Assembly: GCF_022701195.1 (NCBI RefSeq)
Contig: NZ_CP078089.1
Coordinates: 2,108,001-2,172,000, forward strand
Length of the DNA: 64,000 bases
Reading direction: 5' to 3'
Source: Allobaculum mucilyticum
GTDB lineage: Bacteria; Bacillota_I; Bacilli_A; Erysipelotrichales; Erysipelotrichaceae
The notes below the pieces were generated by a model. The model made no database searches. It was not told the origin of the DNA and was given only the letters and a program-made list of their open reading frames with translations. A program made the translations under genes and the position numbers. This document shows positions 9,269 through 18,296 of the stretch, in pieces (position 1 is the first letter of the stretch; every line of letters starts with the position of its first letter).

Positions 9269-9952
9269 ATGAAAATCTTAATTGTGGAAGACGAAGTTCG
9301 CCTGGCAGAAGCCACTGCGGCGATGCTTCGACAGAATGCGTATACAGTCGATCTCGCATTTGACGGCGAGACTGGCAGCGAAAAAGCGGCCAGCGGAATT
9401 TATGATCTGGTCATCCTGGATGTCATGCTGCCGAAAAAAGACGGATTTGAAATTCTTGAAGACGTACGGGCGCTTGCACCGGAAACACGCGTCATCATGC
9501 TTACCGCACGCGGCGAGCTTTCCGATAAGCTGGCCGGTCTGAAAAACGGAGCCGATGACTACATGACCAAGCCGTTCCATATGGAAGAGCTGCTGGCCCG
9601 CGTTGATATTCAGCTCAAGAAAAGCAGCGCTGTGCAGAGCAACAAGCTCGAGTACGGCGACATTTACCTGGATCTGAAGTCCGGCATGCTTGTCGGCAAG
9701 GAAAGCGGAGAAAACATCCCGATTGCCGGTAAGGAATATGCCCTGCTTGAGTACTTTCTCTCTCATCCCGGCCAGATTCTGACCAGGGATCAGCTCTATT
9801 CCAAGGTCTGGGGCTGGGACAATACGATTGAGTCCAACAACCTGGAAGCCTATCTTTCCTTTCTGCGAAAGAAACTGCGTCTGCTCGGATCGAAAGTGGA
9901 GATCCGTTCGGTGCGCGGCCTTGGCTATCGCATTGGTGTAAAGGATGCGTGA
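9269..9952 (+). CDS. OmpR/PhoB-family response regulator
   Basis: 227-residue regulator. The receiver domain spans residues 1-~115: acidic pocket ED near residue 8, phospho-acceptor D51 in LVILDVMLPKK, switch Thr in MLTARGE, and Lys in MTKPF. The C-terminal winged-helix DNA-binding domain includes LTRDQLYSKVWGW and RSVRGLGYRIG. AAGGAG lies before the ATG. The stop overlaps the kinase start by 8 bp, so the pair is co-translated. The signal sensed is unknown. The 150-bp upstream region separates it from the divergently oriented tRNA cluster. Confidence 0.95.
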   Translation: MKILIVEDEVRLAEATAAMLRQNAYTVDLAFDGETGSEKAASGIYDLVILDVMLPKKDGFEILEDVRALAPETRVIMLTARGELSDKLAGLKNGADDYMTKPFHMEELLARVDIQLKKSSAVQSNKLEYGDIYLDLKSGMLVGKESGENIPIAGKEYALLEYFLSHPGQILTRDQLYSKVWGWDNTIESNNLEAYLSFLRKKLRLLGSKVEIRSVRGLGYRIGVKDA

Positions 9953-11186
9953 GCTGCGGCGGAAAATGATGCTTATGCTGTTCGGTCTGCTGTCCGTCAT
10001 GGTCTGGCTGGTCGTCGGCGTATTTGATTTTCAGACATACATGTCTGCGCAGAGTTCACTTTCGGAATCCATGACGGAAATCTTTGAGATGACCCGTGAA
10101 GTCTGGAGCCCGGGCATGTTTGGTCCGTATAAAGAAGATGAAGCAGGCAAAGAAAACGGCGCAGATTCCAAGAAGATCGATCTGATGTATGAAAATCCCT
10201 GCTATCTGGTTCTGCTCAGTGATGACGGCATGCCGCTTCAGGTGTATTCATCCGGTTTTCAGCAGGGCAACGTCAGCGACGCCGTCGATGAAGCGACAAA
10301 GGTTGCCCAGACGGAAGCGACAGGAACGCTCTGCGTCGGCAATCTGTATGCAGACAGTTACAGCTACTACTATCCGACAAGGCGGATCATTCTTGTTGTT
10401 GAAACCAGGCAGATCCGCAAGGAGATTCTGTCTGCGCTGATTGTCTCGCTGCTGATTGGTTTTGCGTTTGAGTTCCTGCTCTATATCGCCTGCCGCAAGG
10501 CAGCCGACTGGATGATCAGTCCGATCGAGAAAACCTTTGAAAAGCAGAAACAGTTCATCGCAGATGCATCCCATGAACTCAAGACGCCGGTAGCGGTTAT
10601 TCTGGCCAACGCGGAAGCCATGGAAAAGGATCCGGATCCCAAATGGCTGTCCAACATTGAAGAAGAAGCCGGCCGGATGAACGGCTTGATCGCTGACCTG
10701 CTCGATCTGACACGCAGCGAGCAGAAAGAAGTGACCATGGTTCCTGTCGATCTGTCCCGTCTGGTTGAAAAGCAGTGCCTGATTCAGGAAGCGGTCATGT
10801 TTGAAAAGAACATTGAACTTGAAGAACACATCGAACCGGATCTGAAGGTCATGGGCGCAGCTGGCATGCTCGAACAGCTCATTGCGATCCTGCTCGACAA
10901 TGCGTGTGCACACTCATCCGGAAAAATCATCGTTTCTCTGGTCCGCCGGGGAAAAGATGTCATTCTGGGCGTAGCCAATACCGGCGCTCCGATTCCGCCG
11001 GAAGCACGCGAGCGGATTTTCGAACGGTTCTACCGGGCAGATGAGTCCCGCAACCGGAGCAGCGGCCGCTACGGCCTTGGTCTGGCGATCGCAAAAAGCA
11101 TCGTAGAAAGACATAAGGGAAAAATTGAAGCTCTGTGCAAAGATGGTCTGACGACTTTCCAGGTCACTTTCCGTCAGGCAGCATAA
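9945..11186 (+). CDS. Sensor histidine kinase
   Basis: 413-residue membrane kinase, partner of the preceding regulator. Helix 1 (about residues 6-27) and helix 2 (about 163-185) bracket an extracytoplasmic region of ~135 residues with no recognised fold. The HisKA box DASHELKTPVAV has the phospho-acceptor H210. The ATPase domain shows the N-box LLDNACAHSS, the G1 box (VANTGAPIPPEARERIFERFYR) and the G2 box GRYGLGLAIAK. It overlaps the regulator gene by 8 bp. Its natural terminator is at 12864-12907; IS copy B now separates gene and terminator. Confidence 0.94.
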   Translation: MRELRRKMMLMLFGLLSVMVWLVVGVFDFQTYMSAQSSLSESMTEIFEMTREVWSPGMFGPYKEDEAGKENGADSKKIDLMYENPCYLVLLSDDGMPLQVYSSGFQQGNVSDAVDEATKVAQTEATGTLCVGNLYADSYSYYYPTRRIILVVETRQIRKEILSALIVSLLIGFAFEFLLYIACRKAADWMISPIEKTFEKQKQFIADASHELKTPVAVILANAEAMEKDPDPKWLSNIEEEAGRMNGLIADLLDLTRSEQKEVTMVPVDLSRLVEKQCLIQEAVMFEKNIELEEHIEPDLKVMGAAGMLEQLIAILLDNACAHSSGKIIVSLVRRGKDVILGVANTGAPIPPEARERIFERFYRADESRNRSSGRYGLGLAIAKSIVERHKGKIEALCKDGLTTFQVTFRQAA

Positions 11187-11212
11187 GAATTGATTTTTCT
11201 TTCATTGAACAA

Positions 11213-12855
11213 CAATGTCATTAAGTTAAGGAGGGATAAAAATCGTATACCCTGTTCATGAGCGTTGTCATTTCTTATATTTTGCGTCTCAGGCATGACG
11301 AAAAGGATGATTTTCTACCTGTTGAAAAAAATCATCCTGATGACTTTTCGGTTTTCAAATCTGTCACTTCTTCTTTCTGGTATCAGCTCTTCCTTCTCTG
11401 ATCGGAGATATCCTGGCCAGAAGAAGATCTTCCAGTGTACTCAAGCTGATTCTGGCTTTTTTGAACAGCCACTGTTGAATCGTTTTGATGATGAATCCGA
11501 AATCTGCCTTCTGCTTGTGCTTTTGGCCTGAGCGATGCGCTTCTGGTGCTGACGAGATCTTTCTACCTTGTTGCGCAAACGGGAACAAAGATTGTAGAGA
11601 GTCATTTTGGCATAGATCTCTGCCTGGACCAGATCAAGCTTCCTTGAATGAGTCCATTCAAGATCGGTGTTTCGTTTCAGTCCCCTGAAGCCGACTTCAA
11701 CCTGCCAGCGCAGACGGTAGATCTGCTTGATGTCCTCGGTCCCAAACTCAGCTTCCGACAGATTGGTGCAGACGGTATGAATGATTCATTCCTTCGCAGG
11801 CAGCTTTGAACCTCACAACCCTGATATTTAAAGGGAGTTCAGTCGTTTGACCGTCAAATTCAGGCTGCTTCCTGTACGAAGAGATGTACTTATAGACATC
11901 CCAATGGTCTTTGACATGCCTGTTGTTTTTACTGGTCAGAATCACATTGAAAGGAATGTCATACTCTTCTGACTCGGGAGTCTTATAGTACTTGAGAATG
12001 CTTGTAGATGATGTCTCGTCTTTGATACGTATGACAAAAGGGACATGTTCCTTCTGCAGGCGATAGAAAGACATAAGAGCTTCGTATCCCCGATCAGCGA
12101 TGAAGATGGCTTTCTGAAATGAAGAACGCTGAGCGAGTTCAAGAAGAGCTGAATCTTCATTCTTCTCAGAGCCGGGTTGAAGCAGCGCGTCAGTAAAGAC
12201 GGAGTTGAGGGCGTCGAATTCGGCATTCAAATGAACAAAGTGCCTCTTCTTGCCTTTTTAGAAGCGCCATAGGTGATGTCATTGTCCTGTTCAGGAAGAA
12301 CTTGAATCTCGCTTCCATCTACAGCGAGGAGGCGATAACCCTTGAAGGTTTTAACATCAGAGCTGGAAGTTGCCTTGTTAAACCGATTGAAGACGTTTTT
12401 ATAAAGTGAAGAGTTGATTTTGGAACGGGCCTGAGACACAGCAGAGGCTGAAACAGATGATCCGCCCTTAAACAGGATCCAGGAAAGGAAGCAGCGAGGG
12501 ATTCCTCTGTCAGCTGAAACGGAAGAAGGACAAGCTCATGCAGGTCAATCTGCCGCTTACGGGTGAAGGCGGACTGAGAAGTAAAATTGGCAGGGTTCGC
12601 CGTTTCTGAGCTGATGATATTGAGGAAGGTGTTTCTGAAGAAAGAACATTCTTTGGCGATAGCAGTCATAGGAAAACTCCTTTAAGTTCTCCCCATCGGC
12701 TGCGAAGCAGCCGCGCGCGGCGGCAGAAATTTGTCAATAGATTTTTAGAAAAAGTGAAAAAACTCGAATCATTCGAGATTTGACTTGAAGAGTAGAAAGA
12801 CCACATCACTGCTTAACGCTGATGTGGTCTGAGAAATCTTAACTTAATGACATTG
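11213..12855. mobile_element. IS4-family insertion sequence, copy B (indel-bearing)
   Basis: Same element as copy A but 1,643 bp. The 18-bp ends are intact and the 9-bp duplication is ATTGAACAA (11204-11212 and 12856-12864). Compared by eye with copy A, I find ten differences, all length changes in homopolymers or short repeats and no substitution: A6 to A7, T5 to T4, AA to A, CCC to CC, T6 to T5, GGG to GG twice, an extra CG pair, A6 to A5, A6 to A3. It sits between the kinase gene and that gene's terminator stem. Confidence 0.96.
11364..12669 (-). pseudogene. Transposase of IS copy B, frameshifted
   Basis: Corresponds to the 436-residue transposase but carries five one-base deletions within the coding region, near 11523, 11775, 11790, 12258 and 12482. 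It is therefore split into short frames. Start codon and terminal repeats are intact, so it could be mobilised by the other copies. Because only runs are affected, consensus error in the assembly is a real alternative to decay. Confidence 0.9.
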
Positions 12856-12863
12856 ATTGAACA

Positions 12864-12907
12864 ATACAGAAAAGCAGCCGTTACGATTGACGGCTGTTTT
12901 TCTGTAT
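12864..12907 (+). terminator. Original terminator of the two-component operon
   Basis: Stem ATACAGAAAAGCAGCCGT with ACGGCTGTTTTTCTGTAT (17 of 18 pairs plus one wobble), 8-base loop. The IS target duplication ends at the first base of this stem. Confidence 0.85.
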
Positions 12908-13039
12908 GAATCAGTTTGCGAGGGACAGAAGGTATTCGTGCTTTCGCTGAGCTGAAGGAAAACTTTGCATACCCTCGATTGCGGTTTGTACAGAATAAGG
13001 TCAATATTGCTTTATGCGCCTGAAGATGGGAGGCAGTAC

Positions 13040-13825
13040 ATGCAGACAACTGAAATAGCAGAAGATCTGCTTTCAAAAACAAGTCTTTCGACAAGGATGA
13101 CTCTCTCTGATCTGCTCAAAGTGGATGAAGCACAGGCACAGATCAGCGTCCAGTCCTATGGCTATACGATGAAACCCGAAGCGCAGATCCGGATGGATCA
13201 GAAGCTGAAGGAAGCCCGCCAGAATATCCGGGAATGCCGGGGATCGAACAATCTGACGGAAGCACAAGCAGCGGAAATTTATGAGCTGATTGATGAAGCG
13301 CTCAGCTATATCACACCAATCTGTCCGTACACTCCAGGCGTCATTCTGATCAGCTATAACAGCCGGCTGCGCAGTACAATGGGCCGCCTGATGCAGAGCC
13401 AGATGACCAGCTATCGGAAAGCCAAAAAGAAAATTGACAGTCTGTATTACATTCTTGAAGTTTCTCCGCAGTTCATGCAGCTGGGAAGCCGGCAGGCAAA
13501 ACGGGATGTGATTGCGCATGAAATCATTCATACAGTCACGGGCTGCTTCAATCACTCGCCTCTGTTCAAAGTCATTGCAGCGCAGCTCAACGGTATGCGC
13601 CTCGGGTACTATATTCAGACAAAATTCAGCTACTCCAATTACGACAATCTCGAGCGGCCTGAAAGAAAGCTGGCTAAATATGCCGTGGTCTGCCAGATCT
13701 GCGGCAAACAGATTACCCGCATGAAAAAAAGCCGCGTAATCACGCATCCGGAGGAATATCGCTGCCCGTATTGCGGCGGAAAACTGAAAGCCTATGAGCT
13801 CAGGTATTCAAACACCGAGGGCTGA
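13040..13825 (+). CDS. SprT-like zinc metalloprotein with zinc ribbon
   Basis: 261-residue protein. The HEIIH zinc-protease motif (H160, E161, H164, in DVIAHEIIHTVTG) and following aromatic/basic residues match the SprT-like domain. The C terminus has a zinc ribbon, CQICGK...CPYCGG. SprT/Spartan proteins act on DNA-bound proteins in eukaryotes; bacterial roles are poorly known. Start chosen at ATG 13040 behind GGGAGG; the frame is open further upstream, with a TTG at 12965, but no ribosome site. It stands alone between the two-component terminator and a small membrane protein. Confidence 0.85.
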   Translation: MQTTEIAEDLLSKTSLSTRMTLSDLLKVDEAQAQISVQSYGYTMKPEAQIRMDQKLKEARQNIRECRGSNNLTEAQAAEIYELIDEALSYITPICPYTPGVILISYNSRLRSTMGRLMQSQMTSYRKAKKKIDSLYYILEVSPQFMQLGSRQAKRDVIAHEIIHTVTGCFNHSPLFKVIAAQLNGMRLGYYIQTKFSYSNYDNLERPERKLAKYAVVCQICGKQITRMKKSRVITHPEEYRCPYCGGKLKAYELRYSNTEG

Positions 13826-13957
13826 GGAAGAAATTCTCAAAAAGCGTGTAACGGATTCAAAAATACGGGAAAATAGAAAAGAAACCCGGATCTGCACATG
13901 CAGAGCGGGAAAGGGAAGAAAATCAATTACAGGAAAGTAAATGGAAAGGAAATCTGT

Positions 13958-14425
13958 ATGAAACTGTTTTTAGCCAGAACCTGGCTGGTCTGCGGGATTC
14001 TGAGCGTTCTGTTCATGGGACTCTGTCCGTATGTGAGCTGGTATGCGCTGAGTAATCTTGCGGTCTTTGGCTGTGCAGCTTATCTGGTCTATCTTGCGAC
14101 GAAGCGTCGCAAACGCATGATGCAGAGCAAAGAAGTCTTTAAAAAGATGACGCGCAAAGAGAAGAAAGCACTCGAAGAAGCTGACCATAAAGAGGTCTCC
14201 AGCATTGCTTCGCTCTCGAAAATGATGCCGTATCTCTGCTTTGGATGCCTGCTGCTCAATGCTTATACCTATTATTACAATCTCGAACAGGGCACTGCTT
14301 TTGGCCTGATTCCGGGCATGAATGAAACCGCCAGCCTGATCCTGATGGCAGCCGGTCTTCTGTTCGGTGTTCTGTTCTACTTTGGCTTCTGCTTTAAGAT
14401 GAACCAGCTGATGGACCTCTCCTGA
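13958..14425 (+). CDS. Small multi-pass membrane protein, unknown
   Basis: 155 residues. Start ATG 13958 is preceded by GGAAAGGA; an in-frame ATG at 13898 lacks a ribosome site. Two hydrophobic segments lie at the N terminus (about residues 8-50). A highly charged loop follows (KRRKRMMQSKEVFKKMTRKEKKALEEADHKE), then two more helices (about 95-150). I recognise no family. The terminator stem begins in the last codons. Confidence 0.75.
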   Translation: MKLFLARTWLVCGILSVLFMGLCPYVSWYALSNLAVFGCAAYLVYLATKRRKRMMQSKEVFKKMTRKEKKALEEADHKEVSSIASLSKMMPYLCFGCLLLNAYTYYYNLEQGTAFGLIPGMNETASLILMAAGLLFGVLFYFGFCFKMNQLMDLS

Positions 14426-14441
14426 GAGGTCTTTTTCTTTT
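14414..14441 (+). terminator. Terminator of the small membrane protein gene
   Basis: GACCTCT-CCTG-AGAGGTC followed by TTTTTCTTTT, overlapping the stop codon. Confidence 0.8.
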
Positions 14442-14483
14442 CCGGAATACAGACAGTACGGAACAGAGCAGAGATCGGGAAAC

Positions 14484-14513
14484 GAAAAAGCACGCCGGTT
14501 TAAACCGGCGTGC
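14484..14513 (-). terminator. Terminator of tRNA-Gln
   Basis: Perfect 24-bp palindrome (arms GCACGCCGG and CCGGCGTGC, core TTTAAA) at 14490-14513, followed on the minus strand by TTTTT. Confidence 0.85.
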
Positions 14514-14526
14514 GGATGATTCAAGG

Positions 14527-14600
14527 TGGCTGGGGTAACTGGGTTCGAACCAGTGAATGCAGGAGTCAAAGTCCTGTGCCTTACCGCTTGGCTATACCCC
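14527..14600 (-). tRNA. tRNA-Gln (anticodon TTG)
   Basis: 74 nt with encoded CCA; acceptor GGGGTAT/TACCCC region; anticodon stem CAGGA/TCCTG around CTTTGAC; T-loop TTCGAAC. Confidence 0.96.
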
Positions 14601-14669
14601 AAAATCAGTGCAGACTGTATCGATCTGCCATTTGCGTGGAAACAGTGTTAAAAAAGCGAATGCATCATA

Positions 14670-15128
14670 TCAGTCACTCAGGGTTCTGTCAACGAAGTCC
14701 GGAATGCGGCTTTTCAGCCATTCAGTCTGTATGCTGAGCGCTTTATCGATAAGCTTTGTCAGCGATGCTTCGCTGATCCGTCGGCTTTCAAAACAGAGTC
14801 CGTTTTCGTCATAGAGCATCAGGGAGCAGAACGTACATTCCGCTTTTCTTCCAAAGACAGGACGCTCGACCAGAACTCCCTCCATGCGTGCAATTTCGAA
14901 ATCCGGATCGAAAGAAATTGACATTGGTGAAGAAAACCAGGAGCTCAGCACTCTGAATTTCTCATCATAGGCTCTTCCGCAAAGCAGAATTTCCAGACGG
15001 AAATTAAGAGATGAAAACCAGCGGGACCACTGTGAAAGGATCGCAAGTTTCTTCATCAGATTTTCTTCGGAACGTCCGGCAATCAGAATCCGCAGATGCA
15101 GAGGATGTTCTTTAATCAGCTCTGTCAT
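14670..15128 (-). CDS. Unknown protein, divergent from mreB-like gene
   Basis: 152 residues; no family recognised. It starts MTELIKEHPLHLRILIAGRSEENLMKKL and ends LKSRIPDFVDRTLSD. It has no signal peptide or membrane helix; a Cys pair (CTFC) lies near residue 100. It is transcribed away from the MreB-like gene with about 60 bp between starts, so the two may share a control region. The reading frame is clean and its coding look matches the neighbours. Confidence 0.65.
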   Translation of the reverse strand: MTELIKEHPLHLRILIAGRSEENLMKKLAILSQWSRWFSSLNFRLEILLCGRAYDEKFRVLSSWFSSPMSISFDPDFEIARMEGVLVERPVFGRKAECTFCSLMLYDENGLCFESRRISEASLTKLIDKALSIQTEWLKSRIPDFVDRTLSD

Positions 15129-15190
15129 ATGAAACCCGTGAGTAGTATGGCATACGTTATAATGGTAACAAAACAGAGGGGGAATCTCTA

Positions 15191-16165
15191 ATGGTAAAAG
15201 CGGGTATCGATCTAGGTGCTCATTCAGTCCGTCTTGTAATTGCAGATGAAGGCCTGGTCTACAATGAACCGACAGTCGCCGCTTTCAACGAAAAGGGAGA
15301 TGTCCTGGCCATCGGCAATCAGGCACTTGAACTGGAATCCTGTGCGGATCCGAAAGTCCGTGTTGTACGGCCGATCCGGGAAAACAGCGTGGATATTGAA
15401 GCTCTTGAAGCCATGCTCAATGACCTCTGTTATGAATACCGTCTTTTCCGCATGTTTCAGAAAACCGCTCTGGTCGTGTGCTATCCGTCTCATCTTGAAG
15501 CGAATGTCATCGAACGGATCAGGGATACGCTCAATGAACTGGGAGCCAACAGACTGTACTTTGATCAGGAAATTTGGCTGGCCGCCATCGGCTCGGGCGT
15601 CGATCTGTTTCTGCCTGTAGCGAGCTGTATTCTCAGTCTCGGACACTCCAACTGTGACCTGGCACTGTTCCGCAATGGGCATCTGGTTGAACAGGTTTCA
15701 AGCGAAGCGTTCTCCGGACAGGGTGCCGCTTTCATGATTCGCAGATGGATCGAGAAAAAGTTCCGCGCTTCGATTGATGAAGGACAGCTGCAGAACCTGA
15801 TTCTGACCATCGGCGGTGTCCGTCTGAAACAGAACGACCGCACCGTGAAGCTTTCTGTCGCGGATCTGGAAACAGGAGAAAAGCGGGATATTCTGGTCAG
15901 CGAGAACGAAATCGTCTCCGTTCTTTCACCGTTTGCCCGTTCAGCCGGACTCTGGGTCTCCCGGTTTCTTGAAGGCCTTTCCTTTGAAGATAAAGCCGAT
16001 ATCCGGGAAAGAGGCATCATTGCCTGCGGGGGCGGAATGCAGCTGACCGGTCTGGCCTCACAGATTTCCGTACTGGCAGACTGCCCGGTATATGTCACCG
16101 ACGATCCGGAGAATACAGTCGCCAAAGGACTGGAGATTCTGCTCGACTCTCTAGACGAGAACTGA
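15191..16165 (+). CDS. Divergent MreB-like actin-fold protein
   Basis: 324 residues of the MreB/Mbl group of actin-like ATPases, which scaffold cell-wall synthesis. Phosphate-1 loop GIDLGAHSVRLVIA replaces the usual DLGTANT. Family hallmarks are NEPTVAAFNEKGDVLAIGNQA and VRPIRENSVDIEALEAMLND. A second phosphate region (CILSLGHSNCDLALF) and the adenosine loop ACGGGMQLTGLA are present. Nucleotide-binding motifs look intact but diverged, so this may be a specialised paralogue rather than the main MreB. There are no mreC or mreD genes beside it. A -10-like TATAAT lies at 15158-15163 and the ribosome site is AGAGGGGG. Confidence 0.82.
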   Translation: MVKAGIDLGAHSVRLVIADEGLVYNEPTVAAFNEKGDVLAIGNQALELESCADPKVRVVRPIRENSVDIEALEAMLNDLCYEYRLFRMFQKTALVVCYPSHLEANVIERIRDTLNELGANRLYFDQEIWLAAIGSGVDLFLPVASCILSLGHSNCDLALFRNGHLVEQVSSEAFSGQGAAFMIRRWIEKKFRASIDEGQLQNLILTIGGVRLKQNDRTVKLSVADLETGEKRDILVSENEIVSVLSPFARSAGLWVSRFLEGLSFEDKADIRERGIIACGGGMQLTGLASQISVLADCPVYVTDDPENTVAKGLEILLDSLDEN

Positions 16166-16230
16166 GTGCCAGAAGGTGTCCGTTTTTTTAAAATGATTTG
16201 CGGCTCATTTGAGCATCGAATTCATACGAA

Positions 16231-16259
16231 TTGCCAAAAAACTGGAAAGACGATATATT
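16231..16259 (+). promoter_or_regulatory. Promoter of infA-rpoA
   Basis: -35 TTGCCA (16231-16236), 17-bp spacer, -10 TATATT (16254-16259), leaving about 90 bases of leader before infA. Confidence 0.65.
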
Positions 16260-16357
16260 GATAAATGGCTATTTCTACTTTATTTAAGAAAAATAACGAA
16301 ATCACCAATAGAAATTCACATTTATTGCCCAAAGAACGAGGAGGAATTTGAGAGTAC

Positions 16358-16576
16358 ATGGCTAAACAGGACATGATCGAACTCGATGGCTTGGTTGTAG
16401 ATACGCTTCCCAATGCCGCATTTAAAGTAAAACTTGAAAACGGACATGAGATTCTTGCTCATGTTTCCGGAAAAATCCGGATGCACCATATTCGCATCCT
16501 GCCCGGAGACAGAGTCAGAGTGGACATTTCCCCTTATGATCTGACTCGTGGACGGATCACCTTCCGTTATAAATAA
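16358..16576 (+). CDS. infA: Translation initiation factor IF-1
   Basis: 72-residue OB-fold S1-like protein that binds the 30S A site during initiation. Canonical sequence features: [35 protein letters not shown] and the C-terminal [18 protein letters not shown] lies upstream. In most Firmicutes infA is followed by rpmJ, rpsM, rpsK and rpoA; here only a 66-bp gap without any frame separates it from rpoA. Confidence 0.97.
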   Translation: MAKQDMIELDGLVVDTLPNAAFKVKLENGHEILAHVSGKIRMHHIRILPGDRVRVDISPYDLTRGRITFRYK

Positions 16577-16642
16577 ACCTTACGAAACAATTCAGAAATC
16601 ACATAAATCCAGTCAGATTCTATCTGGATAAGGAGGTTACAT

Positions 16643-17590
16643 ATGGAAGTTTTTACCCGGGCTGCGTTCAATCAGCTTCCTGACGGCACTGATACTCGTG
16701 CCTCTTTTACATTCGAACCGCTTGCACGCGGATTTGGAACAACTATTGGCAACGCGATCTGCAGAACGCTGATCTCGGATCTGCCAGGAACCGCTGTCGT
16801 TGGTCTGACGATCGACGGCGTTGGTCCTGAAGATCATGTCATTGAAAAACTTGAAGAAGATGTCGTCCGTCTTCGCCTGAATGCAAAGGCTGTACGCCTG
16901 AACGGCGATGAAGATGGTCTGATGGAACTGACAGTTTCTGCACAGGGACCTGCAGAAATTACTGCCGGCGATCTCAATGTGCCGGAATCCGTAACAATCA
17001 TGGATCCGGATCATGTGATCTGCCACCTCAAAGACGGAGAACATCTGGATATGACGCTCTTTGCAGCAAACGGTACCGGCTACCATCCAGCTGCTGACAT
17101 TGCTTCAGAATATCCTCTGCCAGAAGGCACGATCAGCCTGGATACCACATTCACGCCGATCCGTTCCGCAGAATATCTGTCTGAGCCGACTCTGCTCGGT
17201 CATGAGACCAAGTACGACAAGGTTACCTTCGATATTCATACAAACGGAAGCATTACCCCGATGGCTGCAATCACTGAAGCTGCACGCATCGTGATTGAAT
17301 ACCTCGACGTCATTGTTCCGTTTGCGGATATGCATCTTGAAGAAAGCTTCATGGTGCAGCAGCCGGTTGCAGAAGAGAACGTCAAATCTTCGACAATGAT
17401 GATCGAAGATCTCGAACTGTCTGTCCGTTCTTACAACTGTCTCAAACGTGCCGGCATCCAGACTGTGGAAGAACTGACACAGAAGACCGAAGACGAAATG
17501 ATGCATGTCAAAAACCTTGGCAAGAAATCCCTTCAGGAAGTCAAGGAACGTCTCGAGTCCATGGGACTTGGTTTCCGTCAGTTCGACTAA
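16643..17590 (+). CDS. rpoA: RNA polymerase alpha subunit
   Basis: 315-residue alpha subunit. The N-terminal domain (about 1-230) starts the assembly of polymerase. It contains EPLARGFGTTIGNAICRTLISDLPG, where the widespread GNxLRRxLLSS is changed: the first Arg of the pair is Cys and the second is kept. The C-terminal domain (about 245-315) is conventional (LELSVRSYNCLKRAGIQTVEEL, VKNLGKKSLQEVKERL). AAGGAGG lies before the ATG. No rpsM or rpsK precedes it and no rplQ follows; a terminator comes 35 bp later. It could be the sole alpha gene, relocated, or a paralogue. Confidence 0.96.
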   Translation: MEVFTRAAFNQLPDGTDTRASFTFEPLARGFGTTIGNAICRTLISDLPGTAVVGLTIDGVGPEDHVIEKLEEDVVRLRLNAKAVRLNGDEDGLMELTVSAQGPAEITAGDLNVPESVTIMDPDHVICHLKDGEHLDMTLFAANGTGYHPAADIASEYPLPEGTISLDTTFTPIRSAEYLSEPTLLGHETKYDKVTFDIHTNGSITPMAAITEAARIVIEYLDVIVPFADMHLEESFMVQQPVAEENVKSSTMMIEDLELSVRSYNCLKRAGIQTVEELTQKTEDEMMHVKNLGKKSLQEVKERLESMGLGFRQFD

Positions 17591-17624
17591 GTCGAAACAG
17601 AATACTTTTTTCTTACAGAAAATC

Positions 17625-17660
17625 AGGAGAGATACCGCAATGGTGTCTCTCCTTTTTTTC
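17625..17660 (+). terminator. Terminator of infA-rpoA
   Basis: AGGAGAGATACC pairs with GGTGTCTCTCC around GCAAT; seven T's follow. Confidence 0.9.
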
Positions 17661-17961
17661 GCAGTTTTTACAGCGATTCTCTGTTCGTTTTCCTGTTATT
17701 TCCCCTCTTGCTTCTGCTTTTGATTCTTCAATTTGCGGCTGATCTGATCCGGACAGATGCCGGCATTTCGGGCAGGAAAGCTGCAAGGCAGATCCGGTCA
17801 AAAGCAGAAGCGCTTTCCAATATTCCGGTATGAAGAATTAAAGCATTCCGTCTAAAAATCTATTTAAATACCTTTATGATAGGTTAGTACTTCGGGTCTT
17901 AAACCGGTACGGATGAATTTATAAAATAAAAACCGACGTATAAAAAATAAGAACGATGTGA

Positions 17962-18100
17962 TTGATCTGCAGTGTTCTGTCGTCTATTATAGGTATATCG
18001 AAATACGCTGAATGATTTGAATTGAAACGATTGTAAGAGTTATGAAACAAACCATTCGGAAGTGCCAGCATAATAATCGGCAGACGAATGGCTTTTTTTT
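17962..18100 (+). ncRNA. Candidate small RNA with its own promoter and terminator
   Basis: -35 TTGATC (17962-17967), 17-bp spacer, -10 TATTAT (17985-17990), predicted start near 17997. A two-part hairpin follows (CCATTCG/CGAATGG outer, TGCC/GGCA inner, 18052-18091) with eight T's, giving a transcript of about 100 nt. No frame with a ribosome site fits inside. It does not match tmRNA, SRP RNA, RNase P or 6S RNA in size or motifs that I know. The surrounding 700-bp gap (17591-18296) contains nothing else I can support. Confidence 0.5.
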
Positions 18101-18296
18101 ATTCATGCAAGTCCGGATCAAGACATCACATGCGATTGATGAAGAAAAGATCCAGAATTTATTTTTCCAAAATTTTATAGGATCTACATCTTAATTTAAT
18201 ATTTATACCGTATTCTGTTTAAGATAAGAAAATCATAACGGCTGAAGGGCAGTAGCCGTTTTACCTGTACGCAAAAAGAAAGTGAGGAATATACCA

